From Nitrososphaeraceae archaeon (GTDB lineage Archaea; Thermoproteota; Nitrososphaeria; Nitrososphaerales; Nitrososphaeraceae): a stretch of DNA of 6,926 bases. Where the stretch lies: the NCBI GenBank assembly GCA_029240395.1, contig JAREAJ010000038.1, positions 1-6,926 of the forward strand. The letters run 5' to 3'. The translations under genes were made by a program, and so were the position numbers. Shown here piece after piece: positions 4,608 through 6,926 of the stretch. The notes below the pieces were generated by a model, which saw nothing but the letters and a program-made list of their open reading frames with translations, searched no databases and had not been told where the DNA came from. How positions within the stretch are numbered: position 1 is the stretch's first letter; each line of letters starts with the position of its first letter.

Positions 4608-6110
4608 TTAGTTATTTGTAAAATTGACTAAATTGGTAAGATTGGGTACTGAGTTAGTAGCAAATTCGAGCAAAGGAGCATGCCATACTCCAAATGCTAC
4701 CATAAGAACAATCCCAAAAAGAAGAACACTAATGATCATCTTAGGCTCCTTTAATTTTGACATGTCGGGGCCCTCTTCCATGTACATTTTTCTTATAATC
4801 CATGCATAATAGCCCAAGGAGAGAGCGCTGTTTAACACTCCTGCAATTGCGAGATAAGGACCCCACCATACATAGGCAGAGCTGTTTATTGCTGCGCCAA
4901 ATATCACCAACTTACTCCAAAAACCGCTAAGTGGCGGGACCCCTGCCAACGCTAACATAGAAATGGCAAGCGCAACGGCGGTAATAGGCATCCTTATGCC
5001 AAGTCCTCTATATCTTTCTAGTCCATAGCTTGCTAAAGCTGTTGCGACAGCCGCCGCTGCAATGAACCCCGTTGACTTCATTACTGCATGGTTAAAAATA
5101 TGGAAAAGCGAACCGCTCAACGCCTGGTCAGAATAAGGGGCTATAGCAATTCCTATGAGTATGTAGCCAGCCTGCGCGATGCTTGAGTAAGCGAGAATTC
5201 TTGGCAAGCTTCTTTGAATTAGCGCAGCTAAATTTCCCAGTGTCATAGTAAAAATTGCTAGCACTCCGAGTGTTAGCGTCCAATCAAGGTTTAGGGCAAA
5301 CATACCCAAAACAATGACTCGAATTGCAGCGGCAAAACCGGCCTTTTTCGTGCCTGCGGCAAGTAAAGCAGCTATCGTTGTTGGTGAGCCCTCATATGTG
5401 TCAGGCAACCACATATGAAATGGTACCAACCCCATCTTAAACCCAAAACCTGCAATGAAAAGCGCGATTGCTAGAACCGCAACTGGCATTAATTCCTGAT
5501 CTAGGCTTGCCATTGCTCTGATGGATTCGCCAATATTGGTTGTCCCCGTGATGCCATAGACAAATCCGATAGCGACTACCAGAATCCCGGAGGACAACGC
5601 CCCAAACATGAAGTACTTTATCGCAGCTTCGTTCGAAATAGGGTCCCGCTTGGAGAACGCGGCCAGAGCATACGTTGGTAAGGACATTAACTCCCAAGAC
5701 ACAAAAAGCATCAGTAGATCTGTAGAGTATGCTATCAAAACCATTCCAACGGTTGAAAGAAGAATTAGTGAATAATAGGAAGCAGGGTTGGCCTTGCCTT
5801 TCATATAGTCCCATGAAGATAGTGTTACCATTAAGGAGACTATTAAGAGTGCAATAGCAAAAAATGATCCAAACATATCATCTGCAAGTACATCCTCGCT
5901 AAATGCAACCGCAGGTATTACCTCCCCTGAAATGACCCGAAAAACAATAAATCCCAAAGAGACGACAAGGGCTCCAAATGCGATTGCGCTATAGAGTCTG
6001 TTGTTATGTCCTCGCTCCTTCTTAACAGCATCGACAACGGGAATCGCAAGTCCTACAACACCCAAGACAATTGTGACTATAATAGGAGTTGATCCTAAAT
6101 CGACTACCAT
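4608..6110 (-). CDS. nuoN: NADH-quinone oxidoreductase (complex I) subunit N
   Basis: A 500-residue antiporter-like integral membrane subunit of respiratory complex I, with about 14 hydrophobic segments, the usual length for NuoN. It carries one of the proton-translocation channels driven by quinone reduction. Key residues are visible: E140 in VSWELMSLPTY (TM5 glutamate), K225 in GFKMGLVPFHMWLPDTYEGSP (broken TM7 region), K255/K256 in GTKKAGF, H337, H341 and K345 in HIFNHAVMKS, and K400 in GVPPLSGFWSK (TM12). The ATG at 6110 follows the nuoL stop by 19 bases; AAGGA about eight bases upstream can serve as ribosome binding site, and AGGAG overlaps the nuoL stop. It is the last gene of the nuo operon visible here. 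In ammonia-oxidising archaea complex I lacks the NADH-oxidising NuoEFG module, so the electron donor is uncertain; that is family knowledge, not seen here. Confidence 0.95.
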   Translation of the reverse strand: MVVDLGSTPIIVTIVLGVVGLAIPVVDAVKKERGHNNRLYSAIAFGALVVSLGFIVFRVISGEVIPAVAFSEDVLADDMFGSFFAIALLIVSLMVTLSSWDYMKGKANPASYYSLILLSTVGMVLIAYSTDLLMLFVSWELMSLPTYALAAFSKRDPISNEAAIKYFMFGALSSGILVVAIGFVYGITGTTNIGESIRAMASLDQELMPVAVLAIALFIAGFGFKMGLVPFHMWLPDTYEGSPTTIAALLAAGTKKAGFAAAIRVIVLGMFALNLDWTLTLGVLAIFTMTLGNLAALIQRSLPRILAYSSIAQAGYILIGIAIAPYSDQALSGSLFHIFNHAVMKSTGFIAAAAVATALASYGLERYRGLGIRMPITAVALAISMLALAGVPPLSGFWSKLVIFGAAINSSAYVWWGPYLAIAGVLNSALSLGYYAWIIRKMYMEEGPDMSKLKEPKMIISVLLFGIVLMVAFGVWHAPLLEFATNSVPNLTNLVNFTNN

Positions 6111-6129
6111 TTCAGATCCTTCATTTCTC

Positions 6130-6926
6130 CTATAAAAATAGCAGCATCGTTACTATTACAATACCAACAGCGAAGATGTAAAGATATGTTTGAGTTATCC
6201 CCGTTTGTGCTGCCTTGACGACCCTCGAAAAATACGCCATAGAGAATTGGAATGCAGGATTCATACCATCGATAACAACATTTTCAAAGTATCTCCAAAT
6301 GATTCTGTATATCGCGAGAGGTACGATTACCGAGCCCCAGTAAAGAGCGGAATTAAGATACCACCTATTATAAAGGAATTTCCAAATTGCTCTTGTGAAT
6401 ACATTTCTCGAAATAACCCCGGGGTCTGCTTTCCTTGCGATGTAGAATACATATCCAAGTGCACCTCCCACTCCAAAGGCTCCAACCGACCCTACGAGGG
6501 CGGCAGAATTGAGCCCTAGAAAAGATGTGGCTACTGACTCTGAACCAACCGGCTCTTCTTCTGCAATACCAAATGAATCAGCAAGATATTCCCCTAAGAA
6601 GTGATGTAGCTGCTCTTCAAAAATAAAGCCAATCAAACCTATAGATATAGTCGCCACAGCTAGAGCTCCGAATGGAATCCACATACTTTTTCCGACCTCG
6701 TGTAAGTGGTGGCCTTCATTCTGCATGTCTTCCAAATGTCTGCTCTCTTTTCCAAAAAATGCCATGCCCATCATCCTGAATGTGTAAAAGGCAGTCATCA
6801 TAGCAACGGCAACAGCAATGCCGAACAGTTGCCAGCTGAACATATAACCAGACTCAAGTAGCGACGCGAATATTGCATCCTTGCTCCAAAATCCTGATGT
6901 TATAAGCGGAGCACCCGCAAGAGACA
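6130..6926 (-). CDS. nuoL: NADH-quinone oxidoreductase (complex I) subunit L, 5' partial
   Basis: The C-terminal 264 residues of NuoL, the distal antiporter-like proton-pumping subunit. The frame is open to the window edge (first full codon at 6924), so the methionine at 6843 is internal. The fragment begins SLAGAPLITSGFWSKD, containing the conserved TM12 lysine (fragment K15) in the GFWSKD signature. It continues with TAFYTFRM (44-51), a His-rich cytoplasmic loop GHHLHE (71-76) before a membrane helix, several more hydrophobic segments, and the C-terminal QTGITQTYLYIFAVGIV anchor expected after the long lateral helix HL of NuoL. The C-terminal features, especially the lateral helix plus final anchor, separate it from NuoM and NuoN. 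It precedes nuoN by 19 bases on the same strand, matching the M-L-N order of archaeal nuo operons; nuoM would be expected beyond the right edge. Confidence 0.93.
   Translation of the reverse strand, partial: SLAGAPLITSGFWSKDAIFASLLESGYMFSWQLFGIAVAVAMMTAFYTFRMMGMAFFGKESRHLEDMQNEGHHLHEVGKSMWIPFGALAVATISIGLIGFIFEEQLHHFLGEYLADSFGIAEEEPVGSESVATSFLGLNSAALVGSVGAFGVGGALGYVFYIARKADPGVISRNVFTRAIWKFLYNRWYLNSALYWGSVIVPLAIYRIIWRYFENVVIDGMNPAFQFSMAYFSRVVKAAQTGITQTYLYIFAVGIVIVTMLLFL

Noticed and set aside
4324..4809. Short frames at 4324-4515 (minus) and 4624-4809 (plus)
   Set aside because: The first mostly overlaps the end of the polyprenyl synthase, the second is antisense to the end of nuoN; neither has a motif or start signal.
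5437..5814. A 125-residue minus-strand open frame inside nuoN
   Set aside because: It lies wholly within nuoN in another frame, has odd Cys/Trp/Arg-rich composition and no family motif, while nuoN is unmistakable there.
6190..6519. A 109-residue plus-strand open frame opposite nuoL
   Set aside because: It is antisense to a clear nuoL coding region and resembles no known protein.
1..6926. CRISPR arrays, insertion sequences or long direct repeats
   Set aside because: No regularly spaced repeats, transposase motifs or terminal inverted repeats were seen on reading both strands.

Overview
The window looks like chromosomal DNA of an ammonia-oxidising archaeon (Nitrososphaerota/Thaumarchaeota, probably a soil Nitrososphaerales lineage). 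The support is archaeal-type tRNAs without encoded CCA, one of them interrupted by a short bulge-helix-bulge intron; TATA-like boxes about 35 bases upstream of both tRNAs; TTG start use; complex I membrane genes in the order nuoL-nuoN; and a CADD/PqqC-like protein and a polyprenyl diphosphate synthase of archaeal style. The lineage is an inference; no rRNA or amo gene is present.

Positions 1-2142 (+ strand) hold a tight three-gene cluster. The first gene is the 3' part of a prokaryotic Ku gene (DNA double-strand-break end binding, non-homologous end joining). One base after its stop begins a small cysteine-rich, zinc-finger-like protein. That gene overlaps by four bases (ATGA) a 346-residue, mostly helical protein with a striking C-terminal His/Asn motif. 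Neither of the last two is a family I can name, and their coupling to Ku makes them candidate accessory factors for archaeal end joining. A hairpin plus pyrimidine tract follows.

Positions 2288-3122 (- strand) hold a CADD/PqqC/TenA-superfamily metallo-oxygenase gene and, downstream of it, a tRNA with anticodon CAT (elongator Met or Ile2), each followed by T-rich terminator-like sequence. The CADD-like protein keeps the metal ligands and the Tyr and Lys reported to matter for p-aminobenzoate formation in chlamydial CADD.

Positions 3359-4451 (+ strand) hold tRNA-Glu(TTC), split in the D-loop by a 28-base intron with a complete bulge-helix-bulge splice structure, and then an unusually short trans-polyprenyl diphosphate synthase with a TTG start.

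Positions 4608-6926 (- strand) hold nuoN, complete, preceded by the 3' part of nuoL, which runs off the right edge. These are the proton-pumping antiporter-like subunits of respiratory complex I. The polyprenyl synthase and nuoN converge on a 156-base gap with a possible bidirectional terminator. There are no insertion sequences, CRISPR arrays or rRNA genes, and no gene-free stretch longer than about 240 bases.
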